Positions 1 to 11,350 of a DNA stretch of 64,000 nucleotides are shown here, piece after piece (the stretch's first letter is position 1; every line of letters starts with the position of its first letter). Source of the stretch: Glycine soja (Eukaryota > Streptophyta > Magnoliopsida > Fabales > Fabaceae); assembly GCF_004193775.1 (NCBI RefSeq), contig NC_041010.1, forward strand, positions 39,235,562 to 39,299,561. The letters are read 5' to 3'. The position numbers and the translations under genes are program-made. Under the pieces are notes generated by a model. That model was not told where the DNA came from. It did no database searches and worked only from the letters and a program-made list of their open reading frames with translations.

Positions 1-25
1 ATATATATATATATATATATATATA
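1..25. repeat. (AT)n microsatellite
   Basis: Pure AT dinucleotide run at the window edge, lying in an intron of the BRUTUS-like gene. Confidence 0.9.
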
Positions 26-175
26 ACAAGAGTTTGACAAAATAGTTGCTTTATCAAGCTACCTTTTTAATATATAACTTGTAGTGATTTATCATTTAGT
101 GAATGATTGACTGAAAAAATGATTCACTTATCCAATTTTAATTTTTTCTATATGCCTAATTCCTCAATTCTGTAG

Positions 176-3100
176 GTTCTTCCTCTTGCACGGAAGCACT
201 TTAGCTTCAAAAGGCAACGTGAACTTCTCTATCAAAGCTTATGCATGATGCCTTTGAAATTGATTGAGCGTGTCCTGCCATGGTTGATTCGATCATTAAC
301 TGAAGATGAAGCACAGATGTTTTTGAAAAACATGCAATTAGCAGGTTCTGTCTATTTTTGAATTTGCTTCTTGCTGAAAGAAATTATATTTTTAAATTTT
401 TTTTTATGTCTTCTATATTTGACAATTTTCAACTTGTACCAGCTCCAGCAATAGATTCTGCTTTAGTCACACTTTTCTGTGGTTGGGCTTGCAAGGCTCG
501 TAAAGATGGTCTGTGTTTGTCTTCAAGTGTATCAGGTTGCTGTCCGGCCCAGCGATTTACCGATATTGAAGAAAATACTGTTCAATCTTCCTGTACTTCT
601 GCTTCTGCATTGTCTGGTAGAGTTTGCTCGGTATTAGCTGAATCAGATGGGACCCAACAAAGATCAGTCAAGCGAAACATATCAGAGGTGCACAAGAATG
701 AAGATGTCTCTAAAACTTCAGAAATTGAAAGTATTCAGAAACAATGTTGTAGTGCCCGGTCTTGTTGTGTGCCAGCTTTAGGAGTCAACAAGAATAATTT
801 GGGGCTGGGTTCACTCTCTACAACCAAGTCCTTACGCTCTTTGTCTTTCACTGCTTCTGCCCCATCCCTTAATTCTAGTCTTTTCATATGGGAAACAGAC
901 AACAGTTCATGTGATGTTGGCTCTACAGAAAGACCAATTGATACCATATTTAAATTCCATAAAGCCATACGCAAAGACTTGGAGTATTTAGACATTGAAT
1001 CTGGAAAGCTTTGTGATGGTGATGAAACAATTATTCGGCAATTTAGTGGAAGATTCCGGCTTTTGTGGGGCTTATATAGAGCTCATAGTAATGCTGAAGA
1101 CGATATAGTATTTCCTGCCCTCGAATCCAAAGAGGCACTTCATAATGTGAGCCATTCTTACACGCTGGACCATAAGCAGGAAGAAAAATTATTTGAAGAT
1201 ATTTCATGCGTTCTTTCTGAGCTTTCTGTCCTTCATGAAAACATGCAAATGACCCATATGTCAGTGGATTTAAGTGAAAATGATTTTGGAATTTCTGATG
1301 CCAATGATAATATCAAAGAGTACAATGAGCTTGCAACTAAGCTTCAAGGGATGTGCAAATCTATTAGAGTGACCCTGGATCAACATATTTTTAGGGAAGA
1401 GCTCGAGCTCTGGCCATTGTTTGGAAAACATTTCACTGTGGAAGAACAAGACAAGATAGTGGGCCGGATAATTGGAACTACAGGTGCTGAAGTTCTCCAA
1501 TCAATGTTACCATGGGTAACTTCTGCACTTACACAGGATGAACAGAGCAAAATGATGGATACATGGAAACAGGCAACTAAAAACACCATGTTCAATGAAT
1601 GGCTAAATGAATGCTTGAAAGAAACTCCTGTATCTACATCACAGACAGAAGCGTCAGAGCGTAGCACTTCTCAAAGAGGTTTCTATTGCTTCTAGTTTCT
1701 TTCATGTCTCATAGAAATTGCTGGATGGATAACTAAAAGTATAACGTGTTATGGTTTTGTTCTAGGTGGTGATTATCAAGAAAACTTGAACCTGAATGAG
1801 CAGATGTTCAAGCCAGGTTGGAAAGACATATTCCGTATGAATCAGAATGAACTTGAGTCAGAAATCCGGAAGGTTTATCGCGACTCAACTCTTGATCCAA
1901 GGAGAAAGGCATACCTTGTGCAGAATCTAATGACAAGGTTGGTTCCAATGACCATAATTACCTTGTTTTTATATAATTACAACATAATAAACTGCATGTT
2001 CATTTGATAGCAGTTTAACTAATTGTCTTCAGGCTTATGTTGATTAGTTTTTTGTTTACTGTAGTCGCTGGATAGCCGCCCAACAGAAGTTACCTAAGGC
2101 TCTATCTGGGGAGTCTAGCAAACAAATAGAAGGATGCTCACCATCATTTCGAGACCCAGAGAAAGAAATATTTGGTTGTGAGCACTATAAGCGAAATTGC
2201 AAGCTTCGAGCTGCTTGTTGTGGCAAGTTATTTACTTGCAGATTTTGTCATGACAATGCAAGTGATCACTCAATGGATAGGTAAGTTTTTCATGGACTTC
2301 TTAATATTTAGTAATGGCATGTATTTCTAAATGTGTTTGATAATTGCAGAAAAGCAACATTGGAAATGATGTGTATGCAGTGCCTAACTATACAGCCAGT
2401 TGGGCCTATATGCATGTCACCTTCATGTAATGGACTTACAATGGCAAAGTATTATTGCAACATTTGCAAATTTTTTGATGATGAAAGGTACATTTTGTTT
2501 ACTTCTTACTGTATTTTGTATACTTGCATATTAATGTCCGTAGTAATTGGTACTTTCTTTCTTAAGTTAGCACAATCTTAGTTTACAGTAACCATTAATC
2601 CTTCTCTTGGTTGGACTTAAATTGTTTCAAAACATTATTTTCTTCTTCATGCTCAAGAACTTTCAAAACATTCATCTCAATAAATTTCTTCTTTTATCAA
2701 ACATAAATAGTTTGGTATGTTTAATGTTATATGATTGTCTTAGCAAGAACAAGAAACACTTGGAAATGTATGTCCTCTCTGATTTAATTGGTTATTAATC
2801 TGTCAACTTTGTTGGCTTATTAATTTTATTTTTCATTGTATTTTGATTCTTAACTTTGCATCATTCTTTCTCAGGAATGTTTATCATTGCCCATTTTGCA
2901 ATATATGCCGTGTTGGACAAGGGCTTGGGATTGATTATATTCATTGTATGAAATGCAATTGTTGCCTGGGGATAAAATCAGCATCTCACAAGTGCCTGGA
3001 GAAAGGCTTAGAAATGAACTGCCCAATTTGCTGCGACGACCTGTTCACATCAAGTGCAACAGTGAGAGCTTTACCTTGTGGGCATTACATGCATTCATCT

Positions 3101-6100
3101 TGCTTTCAGGTATGTCATGCCCATTTAAAGGTTTAGTAACTGCAGGCTTAAAAAGAACATAGAGAGTGAAAATCTGTATTTGAACCATTTGTCTTCTATC
3201 TTCATTCTTCTTCTTCGACTTGGTCTGAAAGAAGGTTTTGGATTCAATCTTATAGCTTGTTGTAAAATGTTAGGCGTACACTTGTAGCCACTACACATGT
3301 CCAATCTGCAGCAAATCATTGGGAGATATGGCGGTAAGAATATTTTCTTTTTACATAATTACTATGAAGTTGAATCCTCTAAAGTTGTTTTGTTGATAGG
3401 CATACAATTCAATACATTTATTGATCCTTAACAATTCTATTCTATGCATGTGTTAGAACACTAATAGGAATTTGAGATAACTAAAGAAAGAGTGTAAGAG
3501 TAAATGTGATCCCATTGGCACTTGATTAGAAGCTTCAGTGAAAAGATAATATAATTACAAATTTATAATGCACATGTTAAATCTCAATACCTTAAATTAA
3601 CTAAAGAGGTAATTGTAGGAAGTTAATTTTTGTTTTATCCCATTTTTAAGGTGTGTTGGAGTGAGGGAGTTCCTTTGGGAACCATTTTGTTGGTAGTTTA
3701 CTTCAACTATTGGGGGCTCACTTAGCTGTTTCTTTACCTACCCAGGTTTACTTTGGTATGCTTGATGCTTTATTGGCTGCTGAGGAGCTTCCTGAAGAGT
3801 ACAGGGATCGCTATCAGGTATTACTTGTCTGATGAATATTTATTTGGTCCATCTAATATTAATCTTCACTTAATTCCTTTCGAAAGGTAATGTGGTTTTT
3901 ATAATTAAACGCATGGTGGCTTTCTAAGAATTTGTAAATTTAATCTAAAAATGAGAAATTAGAGTGTGTTTTATGTTTTTTTTAAGCATTCGAGGAATTT
4001 TGTTTCCTCTCGCCTACCTAGTTATACTTTCTATCTTTTTCTTATGTTTTTTTTTTCTATTTAGAAAAAATAATTATTACAAAGGTTATGTCCTGCTTGT
4101 CTGTGTGTGTATAGAAGTCATGCCCCAAATAATTTGACTTGTGTATTTAGTATACTTAGTGATAGTGAGAATAATTACGTGAATACCATTTTCTTTTTGC
4201 TTTCTATACCAATATTTTCACATATTGTAATTTTTTTGTGCAAAGTTGAACAGCTGATATTTTGAATAAAATGACATTAAATTTTGATGTGACCATAGAA
4301 TTATGTTTAATTAATTTTAACATATTTTCTCACAATTAAAATAACTTTTTGAGCGAGAAAATGAAAAACTGCAAGAGCAGCCATATTGCTCTTTAGTACA
4401 AAGGTAATGCAACTTCCTCATCTTAGAAAATTGAAGTTGCAGTGGCTCATGATATGAAAACATTGTCTTTTTTTTTTCTCTTCGTTTCATAACCATTGTC
4501 AATAGAATGAACCACCTTAAATACCTCGTACCGACCATACAACAACAACAACAACGCCTTATCCCACTAGGTGGGGTCGGCTACATGGATCAACTTCCGC
4601 CATAATGTTCTATCAAGTACCATACTTCTATCCAAATCATTAAGTTCGAGATCCTTCTTGATAACCTCTCTTATAGTCTTTTTGGGTCTTCCTCTGCCTC
4701 GAATTGTTTGCCTTCTCTCCATCTGGTCTACTCTCCTCACTACAGAGTCTACCAGTCTTCTCTCTACATGCCCAAACCACCTAAGTCTATTTTCCACCAT
4801 CTTCTCTACAATAGGCGCTACTCCAACCCTCTCTCTAATAGCTCCGTTTCTAATTTTATCCTGTCGAGTCTTACCACACATCCACCGCAACATCCTCATC
4901 TCCGCTACACCTACTTTAGTCTCATGTTGGCTCTTGACCGCCCAACATTCTGTTCCGTACAAAATCGTCGGTCTTACCGCAGTCCGATAAAACTTTCCCT
5001 TTAGCTTGATCGGTACCTTTGCATCACATAACACCCCCGATGCTTTTCTCCATTTCATCCATCCTGCTTGAATGCGATGATTCACATCCCCTTCAATTTC
5101 TCCATCATCCTGTATTACAGACCCAAGATATTTAAACCGTGTGACTTGAGGGATAATATGGTCTCCTATTTTCACCTCTGAGTTAGATACCCTCCTACTT
5201 TTGTTGAACTTACATTCCATATACTCCGATTTGCTTCTGCTTAGGCGAAAGCCATGTTTTTCTAGAGCTCGTCTCCAAGTTTCCAACCTCTCATTCAACT
5301 CCTCCCTCGACTCTCCAAGGAGGACTATGTCATCTGCAAAAAGCATGCATCTCGGCGCTATCTCTTGGATTTGTTCCGTGAGGACATCCAAAATTAAGGT
5401 AAAAAGGTAGGGGCTAAGGGTTGACCCTTGATGCAAACCAATTGTGATGGAAAAATCGTCTGACTCTCCACCCTGTGTCCTAACACTAGTCGATACCCTA
5501 TCATACATATCTTGGATAGCTCGAATATATGCAACCCTAACCCCTTTCTTCTCTAGAGCTTTCCACAAAATCTCTCTAGGCACTCTATCATACGCTTTCT
5601 CCAAGTCAATAAAAATCAAGTGCAAGTCTTGTTGGTCCATGCGATATTGCTCCATCACCCGCCGTAATAAATAAATCGCTTCCATGGTCGACCTTCCCGG
5701 CATGAAACCAAATTGATTCTCAGTAACTTGAGTCTCCTTTCTTAATCTCCGTTCGATCACTCTTTCCCATAATTTCATGGTATGACTCATGAGCTTGATT
5801 CCCCTATAATTTGCACAATTTTGTATATCCCCCTTGTTCTTATAGATTGGCACTAACGTACCGACCATATGCTGCAATTTTGACGGTGTTATTTACTGTA
5901 TAAAAAATAGATTCAACAAAACAAACTGAAATAAAATAGAAAGAACAGCTAGCTCACTAGCAGTGGTGATTTTTCAACTCGTTTTTTTTTCTTACTCATT
6001 TTGATAATTGCAATGCAGGATATACTCTGCCATGACTGTGATAGAAAGGGCACTTCACGCTTTCACTGGCTATATCACAAATGTGGATCTTGTGGCTCAT

Positions 6101-6150
6101 ACAATACCCGTGTAATCAAGAGTGAGGCAACAAATTCTAGCTGCCTTTAG
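176..6150 (+). CDS. BTS: BRUTUS-like hemerythrin/RING zinc-finger E3 ubiquitin ligase, 3' part
   Basis: Exons read at GT-AG junctions: 176-344, 443-1678, 1766-1937, about 2066-2280, 2350-2487, 2875-3109, 3274-3333, 3746-3817 and 6019-6150 (TAG stop). The reading frame stays in phase and gives about 809 residues; the 5' exons are outside the window. The first two exons hold the end of one hemerythrin (HHE) domain and a complete further one, with [26 protein letters not shown] and [16 protein letters not shown] supplying His/Glu metal ligands. Exon 4 encodes a CHY zinc finger ([16 protein letters not shown]). Exons 5-6 encode the CTCHY segment and a RING ([26 protein letters not shown]). The last exon is a C-terminal zinc ribbon ([19 protein letters not shown]). 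Family knowledge: BRUTUS proteins bind iron through the hemerythrin domains and ubiquitinate bHLH regulators of iron deficiency in the nucleus. No coding lesion was seen. The last intron is about 2.2 kb because of a LINE insertion. BTS versus BTSL paralogue is unresolved. Confidence 0.9.
4527..5869 (-). mobile_element. 5'-truncated RTE-type LINE with 13-bp target-site duplication
   Basis: The element occupies 4540-5856 on the minus strand and is flanked by perfect copies of CGTACCGACCATA at 4527-4539 and 5857-5869. Its 3' end carries a (TTG)n tail, seen on + as CAACAACAACAACAAC. That tail plus the reverse-transcriptase type points to the RTE clade rather than poly(A)-tailed L1. It sits antisense in the last intron of the BRUTUS-like gene. 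The host acceptor at 6018 and final exon remain intact. Confidence 0.9.
4567..5856 (-). pseudogene. RTE LINE reverse transcriptase fragment (ORF2 C-terminal part)
   Basis: An uninterrupted frame of about 430 codons. It starts inside the RT domain ([14 protein letters not shown]) and continues through [33 protein letters not shown], the catalytic-block motif [12 protein letters not shown] and the active-site motif [11 protein letters not shown]. It ends with the basic C-terminal tail typical of the clade ([19 protein letters not shown]) and a stop at 4567. The endonuclease domain and RT N-terminus are missing, as expected from incomplete target-primed reverse transcription. The open frame upstream of LVP runs into the target duplication and host intron, so it has no start of its own. 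No internal stop or frameshift was seen, which suggests a fairly recent insertion. Confidence 0.85.
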
Positions 6151-7941
6151 TGTGCTTATTTTTTGCAATAAAAGTACAGAGCTTGTAAATATATTTGTAT
6201 AGCCAATCCAATTTTCCCCAAACCAGGAAACTGGTTACCTTTCATTTTATACACAATGCGAGTCACTTCCAAGGAGGCCTCTCATGAGTTTACTTTGGCT
6301 TCTCGTATGCCGGAGATAGAAGCACCAAATCAAGTCCATAGTTGTCATGTATAGGTAAAGCTTTCTTCCAAACTTGTTTTTGTAGTGGATACGCACTAGC
6401 GTTGCTTTACACAGCAATCGTTGGGTAAAGGGAGACTATTTGAACTATGCCAGCTTTTGTTAGATTCTTTTTCTTTTTCTTTTTATGATGTGACGATATA
6501 TACTAAATGATTCTATGGGGCTTACTTAATAAACAATAGCATATCATTTTGAGCACAATTGTGTGGTTATTCTATCAATTTAGATAGTGATAGACGAAGG
6601 AAAGGTCGGATTGAAATCTCATTATAGTCATCACGTGTTACAGGTTAAATTAAAACTTTAGCACATATGTAACGGGCATTATTTTAGCGTAGCAATTTAG
6701 ATATCTTTTTCAAAAAGCACGTTGTCATAAAATATATATTAAACGTTTTGTGTGAATAAAATAAACCAAACTGAACATATGGAAACTGTTGAGTTCAGAT
6801 AAAAAAAATGGGTAGTAATAAGATGAAAACGATTTCATTTGGTTTGCTCTATAATTCTTTTAAAAATAAAATTACATTAGCCCTAGTTTGGTCAAACTCA
6901 CCCATCCTTTTTATTATAGCTTGGTCAAGTTTCAAAGTTCATCAGAACAAAGGTTGCATTTTGAGGCTGATTGCTTTGGGTCGTGAATTGTACATCTTAA
7001 TCCACGAAACCTTTGGACAAGAAAATATTTTAAAAAATGATGAAACCTTAGCATCGGCTCTACATCATGCTCAAAAGTGGAAAATAATTCTATATTTTTC
7101 AATTCTTTTCTGTTTGTTTTCCCGGGCCTAAAACCCAACACACTATGGAAAAAAAAAAGTCAAACTCTTTTATTTAAAAAAACATGCATTTTTTTTTATA
7201 ATAACGATTACATAGACAGTCAATTTCTAAATCAGAACCAATTAATTTTTAACTAATCCTTTTCACACATCTAAAAAATAATAAAGAAAAGGAAATGATA
7301 ACAAATATTTCCAAGATAAAAATTATAATATTAAAATTTAAAAATATGAATGAACAATGCACTCATTTGTAGTCTAATTTTACCATATATGGTAGCTTTG
7401 GTTATTTTTATGACAATTATTTTAAAAAACATGCATAAAATAACTTTAATGTTTAAAATTTATTTGGTGGTCAAGATAGGGTAAAATATGAGAATAAGAT
7501 AAGAACATAATATGATAAAAATATGATAAATTTAATCATATTCAATATTTAGTAGGTACTGGATAACAATAAGATATAATATAAACTATATTCAAATGAC
7601 AAAATTACTATTTCATAAAAATAACATTTAATTTTATAAAAAAATAATTTATTTTTACAAATTACGAAACTTAGAGAAACATTATAGTTTTAACTAAATT
7701 ATGAAAAATTATATTTTATTTTACGATTAAATTTTATTAAAATTATAAAAAAAGTGATGTATTTTTTAAAAAACTTTAATTGTTATTAAATATTTTATTA
7801 TTATTTTGAATAATAATAATAATAATATAATTTATAATATTTTAATTAAATATAATTTAAATTTATATGTCAAAGTTATTATATATATGTTTTATAAGTT
7901 AATATATTATTATAAATCTTATATATTTTTTGCGCGCGGTC

Positions 7942-8029
<88 letters not shown>

Positions 8030-10483
8030 CGTAATAAGCTAAATATAATAATAATAATAATATAATATAAACATACTACATAACATATTAAATTATATGT
8101 ATTTACAATATAATTATATATTTATAGTTATTTTAATATTTAATATATTACATAATCGACGCTGATTCTGACTCTGAATGGATCTGCCAAATATTTTTGC
8201 TTGCTGACTTCCTATACGTTGTGACATAAATAATGGTAAATTCCAAATCATCTGTGTAAATCAAAGGTTTAATTCAATAATCATGAAATTGTGGAATTTT
8301 GCAATCGGTTGTACTTGTCTGAATGTTGTAGCTTGCAGATTCTATGAATCAACTTTCTTTGAAGATCATCTGTTCACCATTTAACTTCTCAATTGTTTAT
8401 TTAACCCAGCGTTACTCGTTAAGATAGTAAACAATCCCTTTGTTGTATTGTAGTAAATCTTCCCATGTTGCACAAAATTTGGAGACGTCATTTGTTCACC
8501 CATCACAGAGCAAATTCGATATTCTCTCTAGCAGAATCTCGAATGGTGTTGGTGATCAAATGTGAATCTGCTTCATAGAGCTAAGATCTCCAATATTATA
8601 ATTCATTTAACCTACTATTAATATAGTACTATGGGAAGTTGGATGTGGGCACTAGTTTTAAAAAGTATATAATGATGGAGAAAATTTGGCATACAGAGAT
8701 TCCTTAGCATGCAACAGTGACTTGCTACTAAAAGAATACGCATATTAATGCAATGGCGTCACTTTCTTGAAAGAAATATATATGGTGAAAGGTAATCCTC
8801 TTTCCTTCGTATTTGATGAAATAAAGGGGGGGAAACAATGGTTTGGTTGACTTCATCAGTTACAAACTTACAATTAATGGCAACTGAAAGATTTATAATG
8901 TAGTACCCAAAACTTGTCCACTTCTGTTGCTAAAGTTCCTATTCTTTCCACAAAGCCTAGCACACAAGTTTGTGACCATATTGAAGCCAAGTGCAACTCC
9001 AGAAAAAATAAATGAAATGAATGAAAAATTGGTTGTAATAGTAACATCTGTGACCTTTTAAATTTGCAAAGCAATGCCATTGTTAAAGTGATTTAACAGG
9101 GTCCTTTCCATGAGTGGCAAGACTAGTTGCCCCAAGAAAAGGGACAGGTAAAATTTGCACAAGCTGTTTTACTGGTGAAAATAGTTAAAATTTTATTCAA
9201 AATAATACTTGCTGTGATTGTGTTGCCATTCATAAAATTGCTCTATATTATGTTCAAAAAAACCCTCCTAGGTGTGAGTTTCATTCCAGGTTAAATAATA
9301 ATGCCTATTGCAGTTGCATCTGTGGCTATGATAATTCTTGAATTCTATTGTCATTGGCATGCTAATGTAAGTACATAATCTAACTACACGAACTTACACA
9401 TCCTTTTTTCACTCTAACTATCTAGCAATTCAAGTACTTGTTCGTGATCAGAGTTGTTGTGTAGAATTTTTTCATTCCATATAGATCTCCTGTTGTACCT
9501 ATATAGCATGTTAAATATCAGCAAGCATATTGGATTGTCCTAGTTGTCATTGAACTTGCCCAAATGGGTTGTTGAGAAATAATTGTGTTTGTGGCCGTCC
9601 AAATAAGGCAGCATCTAACAGGTCGTATATCAGTAATGATTAATTAATAATATACACGACTTATGAATATATTTTTTTAATAAACATAAAACAGTAAGGT
9701 AACATCATCCCATTTCTACAAATTTATCACAAGTTCCTTATTGGACACTTTTTTTTTTTTTACTTTTGTACATCAAATTCCCTGTATAGGGAATGGTTCC
9801 TATGTAGGACCATTGACATGTCGGCTCTATATTACTTTGTATTGGAATAAAATTTAAAAAAATGAAAAACAAAAATGATGAGCAAAATATTGGTTCCAAT
9901 ATGCCTCTAGGATTTTGGTGTCTCTGAACCTACAAACTAGTCTTTAAGCCGAAGGTAGCAGTTAGTTCAACATGCTTGTTTTTCCGATATTGCAGATTTG
10001 TTAGAGGCTGCATTCCATTTACTGGAAAATTATCTCTCTTAGATCAGCAAACAATGGTGATAGTTCACCACTGCTTAGTTTAGTTAAGAAAGTTTACGTA
10101 ATTGAAAAGGTACTTACTCTAATTTTCGCACTATAATCCTATTTTTTATTCAAACAAAATAAGGGCTGGTCTGTTTCAGCTTATTTTTAAGTAAATAATC
10201 GTTTTCCTTTTTAAAAGTTAACTCAGTAAGCTTAATAATAATAATAACAATAATAATAATAATAAGCTAATTCAGTGACGCAGTAATTAAAAGGGTTCTG
10301 CTGCTTTATTTCCATTGGCTACATAACATAATTCGGTGGTTAGAAAAAGAAAAAAAAACATAATTCAGTAAAAGTAGCCCGTTTCTTACAAGCTATGGCC
10401 GAAGCTCTATCTCTTAGTACTTGAGGATATACTGCTGGGTTTTATTGGCCCACAACAATTATGAGATGTCTGCTCTATCTCTT
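6151..10483. other. Intergenic, AT-rich, no supported gene
   Basis: It begins with the 3' UTR of the BRUTUS-like gene; an AATAAA-like signal lies near 6166. The rest is AT-rich spacer with a long (TA)n tract and an AAT-type run near 10234-10264. Open frames here are short, lack family motifs and coincide with low-complexity sequence. Confidence 0.6.
7944..8028. repeat. (TA)n microsatellite
   Basis: About 80 bp of TA repeat interrupted by two CA steps near 7951 and 7971. Confidence 0.95.
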
Positions 10484-10540
10484 AGTGCACCTAGCATTTT
10501 TGAAAAATGCTAAAATTGTCCTTGTTTAATTTTTCACTTC

Positions 10541-10672
10541 CGGATCAGCTTGATCCGTAAGTTGATCCTTAAGTCTCTTCCGGATCAACTTGATCAACTT
10601 GATCCGTAAGAGACTTACGGATCAAGCTGATCCGGAAGTCTCTTACGGATCAAGTTGATCCGTAAGAGGAAA
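10541..10672. repeat. Subterminal palindrome array, 3' end of PMD element copy 1
   Basis: At least three, probably four, imperfect inverted units of the CGGATCAAGTTGATCCG type, joined by AAGAGACTT/AAGTCTCTT spacers. The spacers are themselves inverted, so the array reads almost the same on both strands. Cores here are mostly the 15-bp form GGATCAAGTTGATCC. The same motif recurs at the other end of this element and at both ends of copy 2. Confidence 0.85.
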
Positions 10673-11350
10673 AAATAATTATAATATATTTTTAAATACA
10701 ACATATTTATTTATAATATAATTAAATCTATTTTTTATTTTATTAAGTATAATATATTTATAAATATTGATTTATTATAAATAATTAATTTTTTAATATA
10801 TTTTTTTAGAATAAATTTGTTTAGAAAATGATATTAAAATACTTACTCAGTCCCATTATAATTATTGTTTAAGGTTATTTTATACATATTAATAAAAATC
10901 AATAAATACATAAAAGATAATATTATAAAGAATTAATCATATCATTATTAATATTATAAAGAATATAAAAAAATAAATAGAATTATATAAAAAAATTAAA
11001 ATACTAACTACTTTATAATACATTTTTTTACATGATCATTAGTATAAGTGGGAAAATTATAATTATAAGAGAATTTAAAAATATTAGTACGTTATATAAG
11101 ATCTTAGATAACGAATGATGTCCATTTTTTGGTTAATTATTTTTTTTACACCCTTTTCAACTTCTTTATTTCAATTATATTTAAAGTTATAACACGCGTG
11201 TATATAGACACAAATGGAATACACAATCAATGAAAATAAATAAAACTAACATTATTAATGAAAATAAATAAAACCAACAATACTCATGAAATGAGTTCAT
11301 GTACAATATCTGTATATACATGGAATATCAATGTAAAATATGTACATAAA

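Noticed and set aside
4571..5674. Plus-strand open frames inside the RTE element
   Set aside because: They are antisense shadows of the RT frame and carry no domain.
7806..8042. Open frame of about 78 codons across the (TA)n tract
   Set aside because: Low-complexity Tyr/Ile repeat produced by the microsatellite.
10541..10672. CRISPR-like array
   Set aside because: Units are palindromic with repeated, not unique, spacers, and the genome is eukaryotic.
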